Assembly: GCA_002695185.1 (NCBI GenBank)
Contig: NZOF01000187.1
Coordinates: 1,079 to 9,595, forward strand
From: Erythrobacter sp.
Lineage (GTDB): Bacteria > Pseudomonadota > Alphaproteobacteria > Sphingomonadales > Sphingomonadaceae
Direction of reading: 5' to 3'
DNA: 8,517 nt
Both the position numbers and the translations under genes were made by a program. A model generated the notes under the pieces. It ran no database searches. It had not been told where the DNA came from and worked only from the letters and a program-made list of their open reading frames with translations. This document shows positions 1 through 6,020 of the stretch, in pieces; position 1 is the first letter of the stretch; each line of letters opens with the position of its first letter.

Positions 1-1
1 G

Positions 2-55
2 GCGCGCGGCTGGCTCGACCGCGACGGCAACCTGAAACCCGGCATCGAGATCTAG
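2..55 (+). CDS. 3' end of an unidentified gene (partial)
   Basis: Seventeen codons are open in frame 2 from the window edge and end at TAG (53-55), reading ARGWLDRDGNLKPGIEI. The composition is protein-like, and the stop is followed at once by a GGAGG ribosome binding site for the next gene, as in an operon. Too little is present to name a family. That it is a gene end rests on the downstream spacing and codon pattern only. Confidence 0.5.
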   Translation, partial: ARGWLDRDGNLKPGIEI

Positions 56-65
56 GGAGGCCGCC

Positions 66-233
66 ATGATCTACGAATTGCGCGACCACCCCGATGATCT
101 GCCCATCCGCTGCGAGACGCTGGCCGAGGCCCGCCACCGCGCCCGCCGACGCAGCGAGCGGTTCGGCATCGCTGTTCTGGTTTATAAAATGGACCCGTTT
201 ACAGGAGAGCGATTGCTGGAAGAGATCGGCTGA
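66..233 (+). CDS. Small hypothetical protein, 55 aa
   Basis: This short ORF begins MIYELRDHPDDLPIRCET and ends LLEEIG. The start is supported by a GGAGG motif at 56-60, five bases before the ATG and only ten bases after the previous stop, so the two genes look co-transcribed and translationally linked. The middle is arginine-rich (about residues 25-33: HRARRRSER). A short hydrophobic strand follows (FGIAVLVY), then an acidic end. There is no signal peptide or membrane segment. The pattern (short N-terminal strand, basic helix, then a strand) would fit a small cytoplasmic accessory protein, but I do not recognise the family and assign no function. A GC-rich inverted repeat starts six bases after the stop. 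Confidence 0.6.
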   Translation: MIYELRDHPDDLPIRCETLAEARHRARRRSERFGIAVLVYKMDPFTGERLLEEIG

Positions 234-238
234 ACCGC

Positions 239-281
239 CCCGGCCCGCCATGCGCGGTCCGGATGAATTTCGCGGGCCGGG
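239..281 (+). terminator. GC-rich 10-bp inverted repeat after the small ORF
   Basis: CCCGGCCCGC (239-248) is perfectly complementary to GCGGGCCGGG (272-281) across a 23-nt loop. It lies just past the stop of the 55-aa ORF, where a transcript end is expected. No T-run follows, so it is not a classical intrinsic terminator. It could be a 3' stabilising hairpin or a Rho-assisted end. Confidence 0.35.
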
Positions 282-474
282 CAGGCGGCTGCGCCACCCG
301 TCCGGCCCGCACCGGCGCTGCTAACGCAGTGCTGGAAGTGACGGGGTGGACCGGTAAGTTGCTTTGACTCCATCAAAGAATAGTCAGTGTTTCTTGGCCT
401 GTACCCTCTTTGTCCGCAAAAAGCGATTGAATTGCGGTCTACTGCTGCAAATGTACGGCGCACTAATAACCCGC

Positions 475-491
475 GATAAGGCCCCCTTATC
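475..491. repeat. 7-bp palindrome upstream of the recombinase gene
   Basis: GATAAGG (475-481) and CCTTATC (485-491) form perfect arms around CCC, about 35 bp before the start of a tyrosine recombinase gene. Two short binding arms next to such a gene could be its core site or an operator. This is inference from position and symmetry only; the spacer is shorter than the usual 6-8 bp crossover region. Confidence 0.3.
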
Positions 492-526
492 ATGTCTGTT
501 GACGGCAGCCCCGAAACCCCGCCAGA

Positions 527-1630
527 ATGGCGCCCATGAGCCTGCAGATCGCCCCCAGCCATCTGTCGTCCGCCGAGGAGGAGGCGCTGGCCGCGCTCTA
601 CCGGCGCGGCACTCCCGAAAACACCCTGCGCGCCTGGGAGCGCGATCTGGCCTATATCACCGCCTGGAAGGACGCCGCCTATGGCGCCGCGCTGGACTGG
701 CCCGAGCAGGAAACCGTCGCGCTGCGTTTCGTGCTGGATCATGCCGCCGATCTGACCGACGGCGCCGGTCCCGCCCGCGACGCGGCCGAGGCGCTGATCG
801 CCGCCGGCCTCCGGCGCAGCCTCGCCTGCCCTGCCCCTTCGACGCTCGACCGCCGCATCGCCAGCTGGCGCGCCTTTCACCGCATGAAGAACATCGCCAG
901 CCCCTTCGACGCGCCGCTTCTGCGCCAGGCCCGCGGCCGCGCCCGGCGCGCCGCCGCCCGGCCGCGGGCGCGCAAGTCGGAAAACCCGATCACCCGCGAG
1001 GTGCTGGAGGCGATGCTGGCGACCTGCGATCACAGCAATCGCGGCCTGCGCGACGGGGCGGCGCTGATGCTGGGCTGGGCCTCGGGCGGGCGCAGGCGGT
1101 CCGAGATCGTGGCGCTGAACCGCGACGATATCGACGATGGCGACTTCTCCGAGACGGGGCTGCTCAGGATCCGGCTGCTGCAGACCAAGACCACCGGCCC
1201 CGAGGCCGCGCCGCGGCTTCCGCTGAAGGGGCGCGCCGCGCGGGCGGTGATGGCCTGGATCGCGGCGGCGAAGATCGGCAAGGGCCCGCTGTTTCGCCCG
1301 GTCAGCCAGGCCGACCGCCCCCTGCCCCGCCGCCTCAGTCCCGACGGTCTGGCGATCCTGCTGCGCCACCGGCTTGAACTGGCCGGCTATCCGCCCGGCT
1401 TCGCCAGCGCCCACGGGCTGCGCGCCGGCTTCCTGACGCAAGCGGCCTTCGACGGCGCCCCCCTGCAGGCTGCCATGCAACTCAGCCTCCACCGCAGCCT
1501 CAACGAAACAACACCGCTGAGCTCTACCAACTCCTCGCTGCAGCCGGAGTGCCCGAGATCGCGATTTGATGCATACAGAGGTTGTTTAAGTATGCGCTGT
1601 GCCTTTGTTGCCAGCGCTAGCTGCTGTTAG
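527..1630 (+). CDS. Tyrosine recombinase with replaced C-terminus (probably inactive)
   Basis: The protein is a 367-aa phage-integrase-family recombinase. An N-terminal SAM-like DNA-binding domain covers about residues 25-150 (RRGTPENTLRAWERDL, then a basic linker). A catalytic domain follows, with Arg190 (in GGRRRSEIVAL), Lys221 (LLQTKTT), His296/Arg299 (HGLR) and His322 (SLHRSLN). The nucleophilic tyrosine normally comes about nine residues after the last His; here that stretch is TTPLSST and has no Tyr. Similarity appears to end near residue 326 (nt 1504), and the last 41 residues, SSTNSSLQPECP onward, do not look like this family. So the 3' end was lost and fused to foreign DNA, and strand transfer should be abolished. 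The start at 527 or 536 has no clear Shine-Dalgarno; an in-frame stop at 500-502 excludes a longer form. It overlaps the 3' end of the convergent fic gene by 4 bp. Very high GC. Confidence 0.75.
   Translation: MAPMSLQIAPSHLSSAEEEALAALYRRGTPENTLRAWERDLAYITAWKDAAYGAALDWPEQETVALRFVLDHAADLTDGAGPARDAAEALIAAGLRRSLACPAPSTLDRRIASWRAFHRMKNIASPFDAPLLRQARGRARRAAARPRARKSENPITREVLEAMLATCDHSNRGLRDGAALMLGWASGGRRRSEIVALNRDDIDDGDFSETGLLRIRLLQTKTTGPEAAPRLPLKGRAARAVMAWIAAAKIGKGPLFRPVSQADRPLPRRLSPDGLAILLRHRLELAGYPPGFASAHGLRAGFLTQAAFDGAPLQAAMQLSLHRSLNETTPLSSTNSSLQPECPRSRFDAYRGCLSMRCAFVASASCC
1571..1595. repeat. Inverted repeat between convergent genes
   Basis: GCATAC (1571-1576) and GTATGC (1590-1595) form a perfect 6-bp stem with a 13-nt loop, about 30 bp beyond the fic stop. 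It could act as a weak transcript end for the minus-strand operon, but there is no T-run. It also lies in the non-homologous tail of the recombinase ORF, so it may simply mark the foreign insert. Confidence 0.25.
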
Positions 1631-2208
1631 TTTACCATCTTGATGATTGCGTCCACAAGTGGGCCTTCGTCCCCCAAAAAGCTCGCAATCATTGCATGCA
1701 TGAAATCGTCTTCATCAATATTATCCTCGATCATCTCAAGCCCCGCGACCTGAATGAGGATATCGAGTAAAGTAAGTTGGCAACGTCCATTCCCCTCTCT
1801 GAACGGATGGACGGCGTTAATATCGGCGACGTAGTGGGCCGCACGTAGGGCAAAGTCCTGCAAGCTGGTCGTATCCGCTAGGTAGTTCTCTTCGCTGAGT
1901 TCGCGGAAAATCCGTTTCATCTCGGTGTCGATGTACTCTGGATAGCAAAACCAATTTCCGCCCTTGGCAGTGCGAATTCGTCGGGGCTGTCCGGCCCAGC
2001 TGTAGACGTCTTGGAAGAAATGGTGGTGAATTGCCCGGTAGTGGGCGTAGTCGAGCGCGCCGTCGGGCAAAGGCTCTTCCGACCTAGTCAGAAACATGAG
2101 TTGCTCGAATTGATCAAGTTCATCTTGATCTCTCAGGTCTGCCTTGTTTCGTAGAATGCCAGTGCCGGGATAACAGAGGGGATCTTCCGAGATGTCGTAC
2201 CGGCTCAT
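1627..2208 (-). CDS. fic: Fic-domain protein (putative toxin, NMP-transferase fold)
   Basis: This is a 193-aa Fic protein of the short COG2184 type. Fic enzymes usually transfer AMP from ATP to a hydroxyl of a target protein such as gyrase or a GTPase. Visible family features are the N-terminal DPLCYPGTGILRNK, the YSWAGQPRRIRTAKGGNWF segment that forms the target-docking flap (about residues 69-87), and the active site HPFREGNGR at residues 134-142, with catalytic His134 and the GNGR anion-binding loop. The motif normally continues to a second arginine three residues later (GRxxR); here it is GRCQL, with Leu145 in place of that Arg. The start overlaps the upstream small gene as ATGA, with AAGGA just before it, so the pair is translationally coupled. 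GC is lower than in the recombinase next door, suggesting separate acquisition. The cytoplasmic enzyme fold is secure; the exact chemistry and target are not. Confidence 0.9.
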   Translation of the reverse strand: MSRYDISEDPLCYPGTGILRNKADLRDQDELDQFEQLMFLTRSEEPLPDGALDYAHYRAIHHHFFQDVYSWAGQPRRIRTAKGGNWFCYPEYIDTEMKRIFRELSEENYLADTTSLQDFALRAAHYVADINAVHPFREGNGRCQLTLLDILIQVAGLEMIEDNIDEDDFMHAMIASFLGDEGPLVDAIIKMVN

Positions 2209-2423
2209 TTTCCTTTTTTCATCGTAAAGGAGCCGGTAATCGCCAAACGAAGTGCGTCGCCTTTGAGCCCGCGATCAGAATAGGTCTTGAGTGTCATGGC
2301 CGATTTTGAACTGGTCGCAACACCCTCAACGTTGGCAAACTTCGTTGCCTTGCCCTTGCCCAATGGCTTGATGGTGAAGCGTCCCGTGGTCGCTGATCTT
2401 TTGAGTGCGGTGTTCTTGTCCAT
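2205..2423 (-). CDS. Small basic protein coupled to fic, putative antitoxin
   Basis: This 72-aa basic protein begins MDKNTALKRSATTGRFTI and ends with the helix-like GLKGDALRLAITGSF. It precedes fic and overlaps it by four bases, the usual antitoxin-toxin arrangement. Known class I Fic antitoxins carry an inhibitory (S/T)xxxE(G/N) motif whose Glu blocks ATP binding. The closest match here is FANVEG at residues 29-34, where Phe replaces Ser/Thr. It is therefore either a degenerate version of that motif or an antitoxin that acts differently. I see no Shine-Dalgarno before the ATG (GATAAGTTGGCCTC), so it may be leaderless or weakly translated. The antitoxin role is inferred from gene order, overlap and size, not from sequence homology I can confirm. 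Confidence 0.65.
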   Translation of the reverse strand: MDKNTALKRSATTGRFTIKPLGKGKATKFANVEGVATSSKSAMTLKTYSDRGLKGDALRLAITGSFTMKKGK

Positions 2424-2912
2424 GAGGCCAACTTATCACGCTCTGAATTGAAAGTGTATGAAGATTCCGCCCGGGATCATGCCTGTTATTTGAGAGATTG
2501 CGGGGTCGCGAGACTGGTGCTGAGATGGTTCAGTTCTGGTCGCTCGCGAGCTGAAGGCCTAGCCCCCAAGATGGCGGACTGAGCGGACTGGGTTGGTGGG
2601 CCTTGCTGCCCTTTGGACAGGACCGTGCCCTACTCGATCGGCTGCACGCAGCCGCCCTCCCCCAGCTGAAACGCCGCCGGTCCCTGCGACGTCCTGCCGG
2701 CCGGGCAGTCTCCTCCGGAGGCAGCCCAACCAGGAGCCGGATGGTTGTGGCAACACTTCATGTCGGCCGTTCCGGTTACAATCGTCGGGGTGGGCAATCG
2801 ACATCATTGATCTCGTTCCTCGCGTCTCTCCGCCGCGATTCGCCTTCGGTGTGGCCGGGCCTTGCCCAGCTGCAAGGTGACCATCATTGCGCCGCAAACA
2901 AGGAGAAGAGCA
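2424..2912. other. 489-bp intergenic region, no gene supported
   Basis: Open frames occur on both strands, but their translations are low-complexity (Pro/Arg/Gly-rich) and look like chance products of high GC. Small palindromes are present: TCGCGAG/CTCGCGA at 2506-2549, CGGCTGC/GCAGCCG at 2639-2654 and CCTCCGGAGG at 2712-2721. A TACAAT at 2777-2782 is a fair -10 candidate for the DUF736-like gene, without a good -35. The region must also hold the divergent fic operon promoter, which I cannot place with confidence. Confidence 0.4.
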
Positions 2913-3251
2913 ATGACCACGAACTGCATCAAATTCTGCAGCGCATACATCGAAGCCACCAAGGGTGTCGGCTCCATTTCGAACCTGACCTTCGACCGCG
3001 ACATCTCGGTCGAACCCGTCGCGGGCTCGAACCCGATGGCTCCCACCCACGGTGTCCTCGGCCGCTCCGCGCGTGGCAAGCTGGTCGGATGCGGCCGCAT
3101 CTGGAAGAAGCAGAACAAGGAGACCGGCGCCGACTACTACACGCTGACCATCCGCCATCACGGTTTCAACGCCAACCTCGGCAAGGCCGCCAATCAGGAC
3201 GATCTGTCCCTGCAGGTCGTCATCCATTGGTGTACCAAAGACGCCGCCTGA
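2913..3251 (+). CDS. DUF736-like protein, 112 aa
   Basis: The C-terminal half matches the layout of DUF736, a small protein family common on alphaproteobacterial plasmids and conjugative elements: a GRIWKKQNKETGADYYTLTI block (family pattern G-x-W-K-K, then YL/YT-strand), an asparagine-containing loop (FNANLGKA), and a final strand LSLQVVIHW. The N-terminal part (CSAYIEATKGVGSISNLTFD) corresponds to the first strands of the same fold but is more divergent and contains a longer insert. I chose ATG 2913 because AAGGAGAA lies at 2900-2907 with ideal spacing; a start at 2862 would have no such site. Family members are often placed near replication, partition or transfer genes, and a DNA-related role is suspected but not established. 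It lies 48 bp upstream of the first parS candidate. Confidence 0.7.
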   Translation: MTTNCIKFCSAYIEATKGVGSISNLTFDRDISVEPVAGSNPMAPTHGVLGRSARGKLVGCGRIWKKQNKETGADYYTLTIRHHGFNANLGKAANQDDLSLQVVIHWCTKDAA

Positions 3252-3299
3252 TGTGAAGAATTGGGGCCAACATCGTTCGGGCCCAGCACCCGCAAGGCG

Positions 3300-3319
3300 A
3301 TCTTGAATGCGTTCAAGAT
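3300..3319. promoter_or_regulatory. parS: parS-like centromere palindrome, copy 1
   Basis: ATCTTGAATGCGTTCAAGAT is an inverted repeat with 8-bp arms around TGCG. Its inner 16 bases fit the repABC parS layout (two 7-base halves flanking central GC, with TT near the left end and AA near the right). A 20-base stretch (3299-3318) recurs exactly at 5552-5571 inside repB. It lies about 145 bp upstream of repA, where RepB binding could both partition the plasmid and influence the operon promoter. Confidence 0.75.
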
Positions 3320-3385
3320 TAGATGGTTTTGCACCCTTTTGCCTCTAATCATGCTTCTGAATTCAGGTAGGCGCGTGGTATCTTC

Positions 3386-3420
3386 CAATTGCACCAATAA
3401 TAGTGCTACTATGGCAATTG
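3386..3420 (+). promoter_or_regulatory. repA promoter/operator region with nested inverted repeats
   Basis: CAATTGC (3386-3392) is inverted as GCAATTG (3414-3420), and inside them ATAGT-GCT-ACTAT (3400-3412) forms a second palindrome. This AT-rich segment lies 43 bp before repA. TACTAT (3407-3412) can serve as -10, with a poor TTCCAA -35 18 bp upstream. repABC operons are autorepressed by RepA helped by RepB at an operator over the promoter, so this is the best candidate for it. Confidence 0.5.
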
Positions 3421-3462
3421 AAATGAGTCGAACTCGGAATCAACCGAAGTCGGGGCAGCGAT

Positions 3463-4821
3463 ATGAGCGGAAGTCTAGAACAGTTTTTGACCGACCTGTC
3501 ACGGGGTCTGGAGCGCACAATGGTCGCCGTCAACAAAGAGTTGACGCTGCGCCATCGTATCAAGCGCACATGGTCCATGCGACAGTGCGCTCGCTTCCTT
3601 AACGTCAGCATCCAATACTTGACCAAGTTTGCGAATGGCAACGACGACTTTCCAAAGGGTGAGTACGTTGGTCGCGAACGTGTCTTCAACCTTCATGAAC
3701 TGATGCATATGCGCGCTTTGATGGCAGCGTCTGCAAAGCGTCCTTTTGACTATCTTGCGTGGCGCAAGCCCGGCGATCCACTTCCTGTTATTTCATTTGC
3801 CAGTCAAAAAGGCGGCACGGCCAAGAGCCTCAGCGCTGCACATTTTGCACAGTACCTGAGCCTTCACTACGGCATGCGCGTTGGCGTGATGGATGCGGAC
3901 CCGCAAAGCACAATCACACTGTACTTTGTAGGCGGTGAGGGTTTGTCCCAAATGCCTACTGAAGAAACGCCATCGATGGTCGACTTCGCGGGCCTCTTCC
4001 AGTCTGAGGAGGCACCGTATACGGATCACTCTGCGGAGACGCTCGATAGCTTTTTTTTGAAGACGTCTTGGCCGGGGCTTCGATTGGTGCCAGCGCACGG
4101 AGAGACCTCTGAGGGCGAAATTCAGATCGCCCGCTTGGTTCGCGAAGCGCCTGCGGGGAAGAGTTTCTATCGCTATCTTCGCGACGCGATTGATCGCTGG
4201 AAAGAGGCGCATCCTCCGGCAACCGCTCCCAACGAACTTGTCGCGAATGGAAAGGTCGATCCCGTCCGTCTCGAGCAGGCGCTGAACGAAACGCTTGATT
4301 GCATCATCATTGACTATCAACCGGCGCTGACGCTTTTCCAACTCAACAATGTGATAGCCTCTTCATCCCTCGTCATTCCGCAGACCATGAAGGGGTTCGA
4401 TATCGCAACCCTGTCGACCTTTGTCACCGGCCTGCTCGGCATGCTGCAGCACATTTTAGCTCATGAGCGTATCGATATTGGCTCGGGTGCCAATATGCTT
4501 TTGCCAACCATTGTGCAGCGTTCCAACGGTCAGGATCTCAACCACATCGGTAATCTTCTCGAGCACTGCCCCACGGAGATCTTGCCAGTCTTCTATCTTC
4601 GGTCCGACGCGATTTCGAATGCTTCAGACGTTTATCAGTCGGTCTACGAATATGAACCTGACACGCCGGGCAAACGAAAAGGTATCAACAGGTTTATCGA
4701 GAACGCTGACGCGGTGAACGATGCGATCGTCAGTCGTCTGTGGCCAGGCTTCGAACGCGGTTATGCGAATGCCTGGATGGATGCGTTCTATGATGACGAT
4801 GACGGGGAGACCGCAGCATGA
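3463..4821 (+). CDS. repA: RepA, ParA-family partition ATPase
   Basis: This 452-aa protein is the ParA-type ATPase of the repABC operon. It moves RepB-parS complexes along the nucleoid and represses its own operon. An N-terminal DNA-binding part (about 37-60, TWSMRQCARFLNVSIQYLTK, helix-turn-helix) precedes the ATPase domain. This has the deviant Walker A SFASQKGGTAKS (signature Lys116 and catalytic Lys121), the A' motif GVMDADPQST (141-150) and Walker B CIIIDYQPAL (280-289). It is somewhat longer than typical RepA proteins of about 400 aa; the extra length seems to lie between A' and Walker B (residues 160-275). ATG 3463 is the first start after an in-frame stop at 3424, preceded by a weak GGGGC. 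The stop overlaps the repB start (ATGA), so the two are translationally coupled. Confidence 0.95.
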   Translation: MSGSLEQFLTDLSRGLERTMVAVNKELTLRHRIKRTWSMRQCARFLNVSIQYLTKFANGNDDFPKGEYVGRERVFNLHELMHMRALMAASAKRPFDYLAWRKPGDPLPVISFASQKGGTAKSLSAAHFAQYLSLHYGMRVGVMDADPQSTITLYFVGGEGLSQMPTEETPSMVDFAGLFQSEEAPYTDHSAETLDSFFLKTSWPGLRLVPAHGETSEGEIQIARLVREAPAGKSFYRYLRDAIDRWKEAHPPATAPNELVANGKVDPVRLEQALNETLDCIIIDYQPALTLFQLNNVIASSSLVIPQTMKGFDIATLSTFVTGLLGMLQHILAHERIDIGSGANMLLPTIVQRSNGQDLNHIGNLLEHCPTEILPVFYLRSDAISNASDVYQSVYEYEPDTPGKRKGINRFIENADAVNDAIVSRLWPGFERGYANAWMDAFYDDDDGETAA

Positions 4822-5834
4822 AGCGAACCATCCCGAGATCGCTGGTTTCGAAAGCTTTGAACCAACCGGCTGAGCCGAATGGCAATGACGACGGGGCAAA
4901 GGTAGACACTGCACCGTCTTCTACAGCGGCCGCTTTCAAGGGAGCGGGTAGTGCATGGAAGGCCGGCGCACTTGCCCAATCGCAGGCAGCTGTGGAGCAG
5001 GGACGTGCGCAGCTCGTCGATGATGTTCTGAACGGCCGTCACGAACTTCAGATTTCACCGGATCAGGTGGAAGATCCGCTTGGTTCGGATCGTCGTGATG
5101 ATTGGATTGCACAAGAGGCCTTCGAAACGCTTCTGAAGAGCATCGAGATGAACGGCCAGGACACCCCGATCCTGGTCTGGCCAGAGGACCCGAGTTGGAA
5201 GCCCGACCCGTTAAACCCGACTGACGTCGCAGATGCTCGCTTTATCATGCTGACCGGCAGACGTCGTCATGCTGCAGCCAAGACTTTGGGGCTTAAGCTT
5301 CGAGCAATCTTAGCGCCCCCAGACAAGCGTGGTGCGGAGAACGCGCAGTTCGAGATGCTGTTCCTTCGTTTCCGGGAAAACGAGGAAAGGGAGAACCTCA
5401 GCGCTTTCGAGCGCCTGCTTGCCATTGGAGAGATGTACGAGACGCTTCGTGCTTCGGGCGAGAAAACCACGGCGGTAGCGTTCGCGTCCCGTATCGGTGT
5501 TCACGAGAGTGTTGTGTCGCGCGCGCGCGCAGTTTTCGCCGCTCGGGACCAGATCTTGAATGCGTTCAAGAACGCTTACGATATGAGCTTTCAGGATCTG
5601 CAAAAAGCGCTGGCTACCCTTGAAGGCAAGCCGAAGAGGCAAATCAGGAAGCACGCTCAGAAGCTCACCGCCAAGCGCAAGGTCGGGAGTCGTAATCTCT
5701 CGCTCACATCAGCGAACGGCAACCTCTCGATCAAAGCTGCAAACGTGCCGCTGAGCCAAGAGAAACTCGAGGAATTGAGTGATCTGATCGCCGACTTCTT
5801 GGGAAAGAATAAGGAGGTTCCACCGCCAGGCTAG
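4818..5834 (+). CDS. repB: RepB, ParB-family centromere-binding protein
   Basis: This 338-aa ParB-like protein binds parS and activates the RepA ATPase; it usually also strengthens RepA repression of the operon. The Ala-rich N-terminus (about 30-65) is the expected RepA-interacting tail. The ParB/sulfiredoxin-like domain spans about 76-190 and contains LTGRRRHAAAKTLG (box I) and FRENEERENLSAFERL (box II). A helix-turn-helix follows at about 217-237 (TAVAFASRIGVHESVVSRA), which should contact parS, and a basic region (KPKRQIRKHAQKLTAKRK) leads to the C-terminal dimerisation part. The start overlaps repA by four bases, with GGGGAG at 4803-4808. The gene contains a perfect copy of the parS palindrome, read in frame as QILNAFKNAYD right after the helix-turn-helix. 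Confidence 0.93.
   Translation: MKRTIPRSLVSKALNQPAEPNGNDDGAKVDTAPSSTAAAFKGAGSAWKAGALAQSQAAVEQGRAQLVDDVLNGRHELQISPDQVEDPLGSDRRDDWIAQEAFETLLKSIEMNGQDTPILVWPEDPSWKPDPLNPTDVADARFIMLTGRRRHAAAKTLGLKLRAILAPPDKRGAENAQFEMLFLRFRENEERENLSAFERLLAIGEMYETLRASGEKTTAVAFASRIGVHESVVSRARAVFAARDQILNAFKNAYDMSFQDLQKALATLEGKPKRQIRKHAQKLTAKRKVGSRNLSLTSANGNLSIKAANVPLSQEKLEELSDLIADFLGKNKEVPPPG
5554..5571. promoter_or_regulatory. parS: parS-like centromere palindrome, copy 2, inside repB
   Basis: TCTTGAATGCGTTCAAGA has 7-bp arms around TGCG and belongs to a 20-base exact match (5552-5571) with 3299-3318. Two identical 20-mers about 2.25 kb apart, both palindromic, are very unlikely by chance and fit a bipartite centromere. 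This copy lies within coding sequence, so it is constrained both as DNA site and as protein. Confidence 0.7.
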
Positions 5835-5901
5835 AGCCTGAACACCGGTGCATCTCCATACATTGAGGCAACGAGCAAGAAGGAAAATGTGATCTAAAGG
5901 C

Positions 5902-5936
5902 AAAAGAAAAGCCCCCAAGCTGAAGGCCCGAGAGCT
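5902..5936 (-). terminator. Intrinsic terminator of the ctRNA
   Basis: Read on the minus strand, AGCTCTCGGGC (5936-5926) pairs along its full 11 bases with GCTTGGGGGCT (5920-5910), loop CTTCA, followed by TTTTCTTTT. Four of the eleven pairs are G-U, so the helix is continuous only in the antisense RNA; the same DNA read as mRNA has four A-C mismatches. Confidence 0.85.
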
Positions 5937-5954
5937 GATCTTATTGGTTTGGTC
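5902..5954 (-). ncRNA. Antisense counter-transcribed RNA (ctRNA, incompatibility RNA)
   Basis: repABC plasmids encode a roughly 50-60-nt antisense RNA in the repB-repC spacer that inhibits repC and sets copy number and incompatibility. Here the minus strand has a consensus promoter (5961-5989) and a strong intrinsic terminator (5902-5936). The predicted RNA runs from about 5954 to about 5902, some 53 nt, the expected size. Its target is the repC leader opposite. The 5' end is an estimate, about 7 bases past the -10; the 3' end lies in the T-rich tract. Confidence 0.85.
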
Positions 5955-5960
5955 GCCTTA

Positions 5961-5989
5961 AAGATAAGTCTCTCTCGAATAACTGTCAA
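5961..5989 (-). promoter_or_regulatory. ctRNA promoter
   Basis: On the minus strand TTGACA (5989-5984) is a perfect -35, followed by a 17-base spacer and TATCTT (5966-5961) as -10. This is the strongest promoter match in the window, consistent with constitutive high expression of the antisense RNA. Confidence 0.85.
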
Positions 5990-6020
5990 CGATGAACGCT
6001 CCCGAGCGAAGGGCTTTCTT

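Larger units (their letters stand above)
234..526. other. Non-coding stretch with short palindromes
   Basis: I see no convincing gene in this 293-bp gap. It holds the 239-281 inverted repeat, a small hairpin at 315-332 (GCGCTGC/GCAGTGC around TAAC, one G-U pair), a 6-bp repeat at 362-378 (CTTTGA/TCAAAG) and the palindrome at 475-491. From about 355 to 470 the DNA is clearly less GC-rich than the flanking genes, as a promoter region would be. A TTGAAT at 427 and a TTGACG at 500 are possible -35 elements, but neither has a good -10 partner. Confidence 0.4.

Noticed and set aside
182..1492. Long minus-strand open frame opposite the recombinase
   Set aside because: The translation is repetitive Gly/Ala/Arg/Gln-rich with no recognisable domain, and it is the antisense shadow of a clear integrase in very GC-rich DNA.
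2862..2912. Longer start for the DUF736-like gene at 2862
   Set aside because: There is no Shine-Dalgarno there, whereas AAGGAGAA precedes ATG 2913 at good spacing.
2559..3256. Overlapping open frames on both strands around the DUF736-like gene
   Set aside because: They lack ribosome binding sites, are low-complexity, and conflict with the better-supported 2913-3251 gene.
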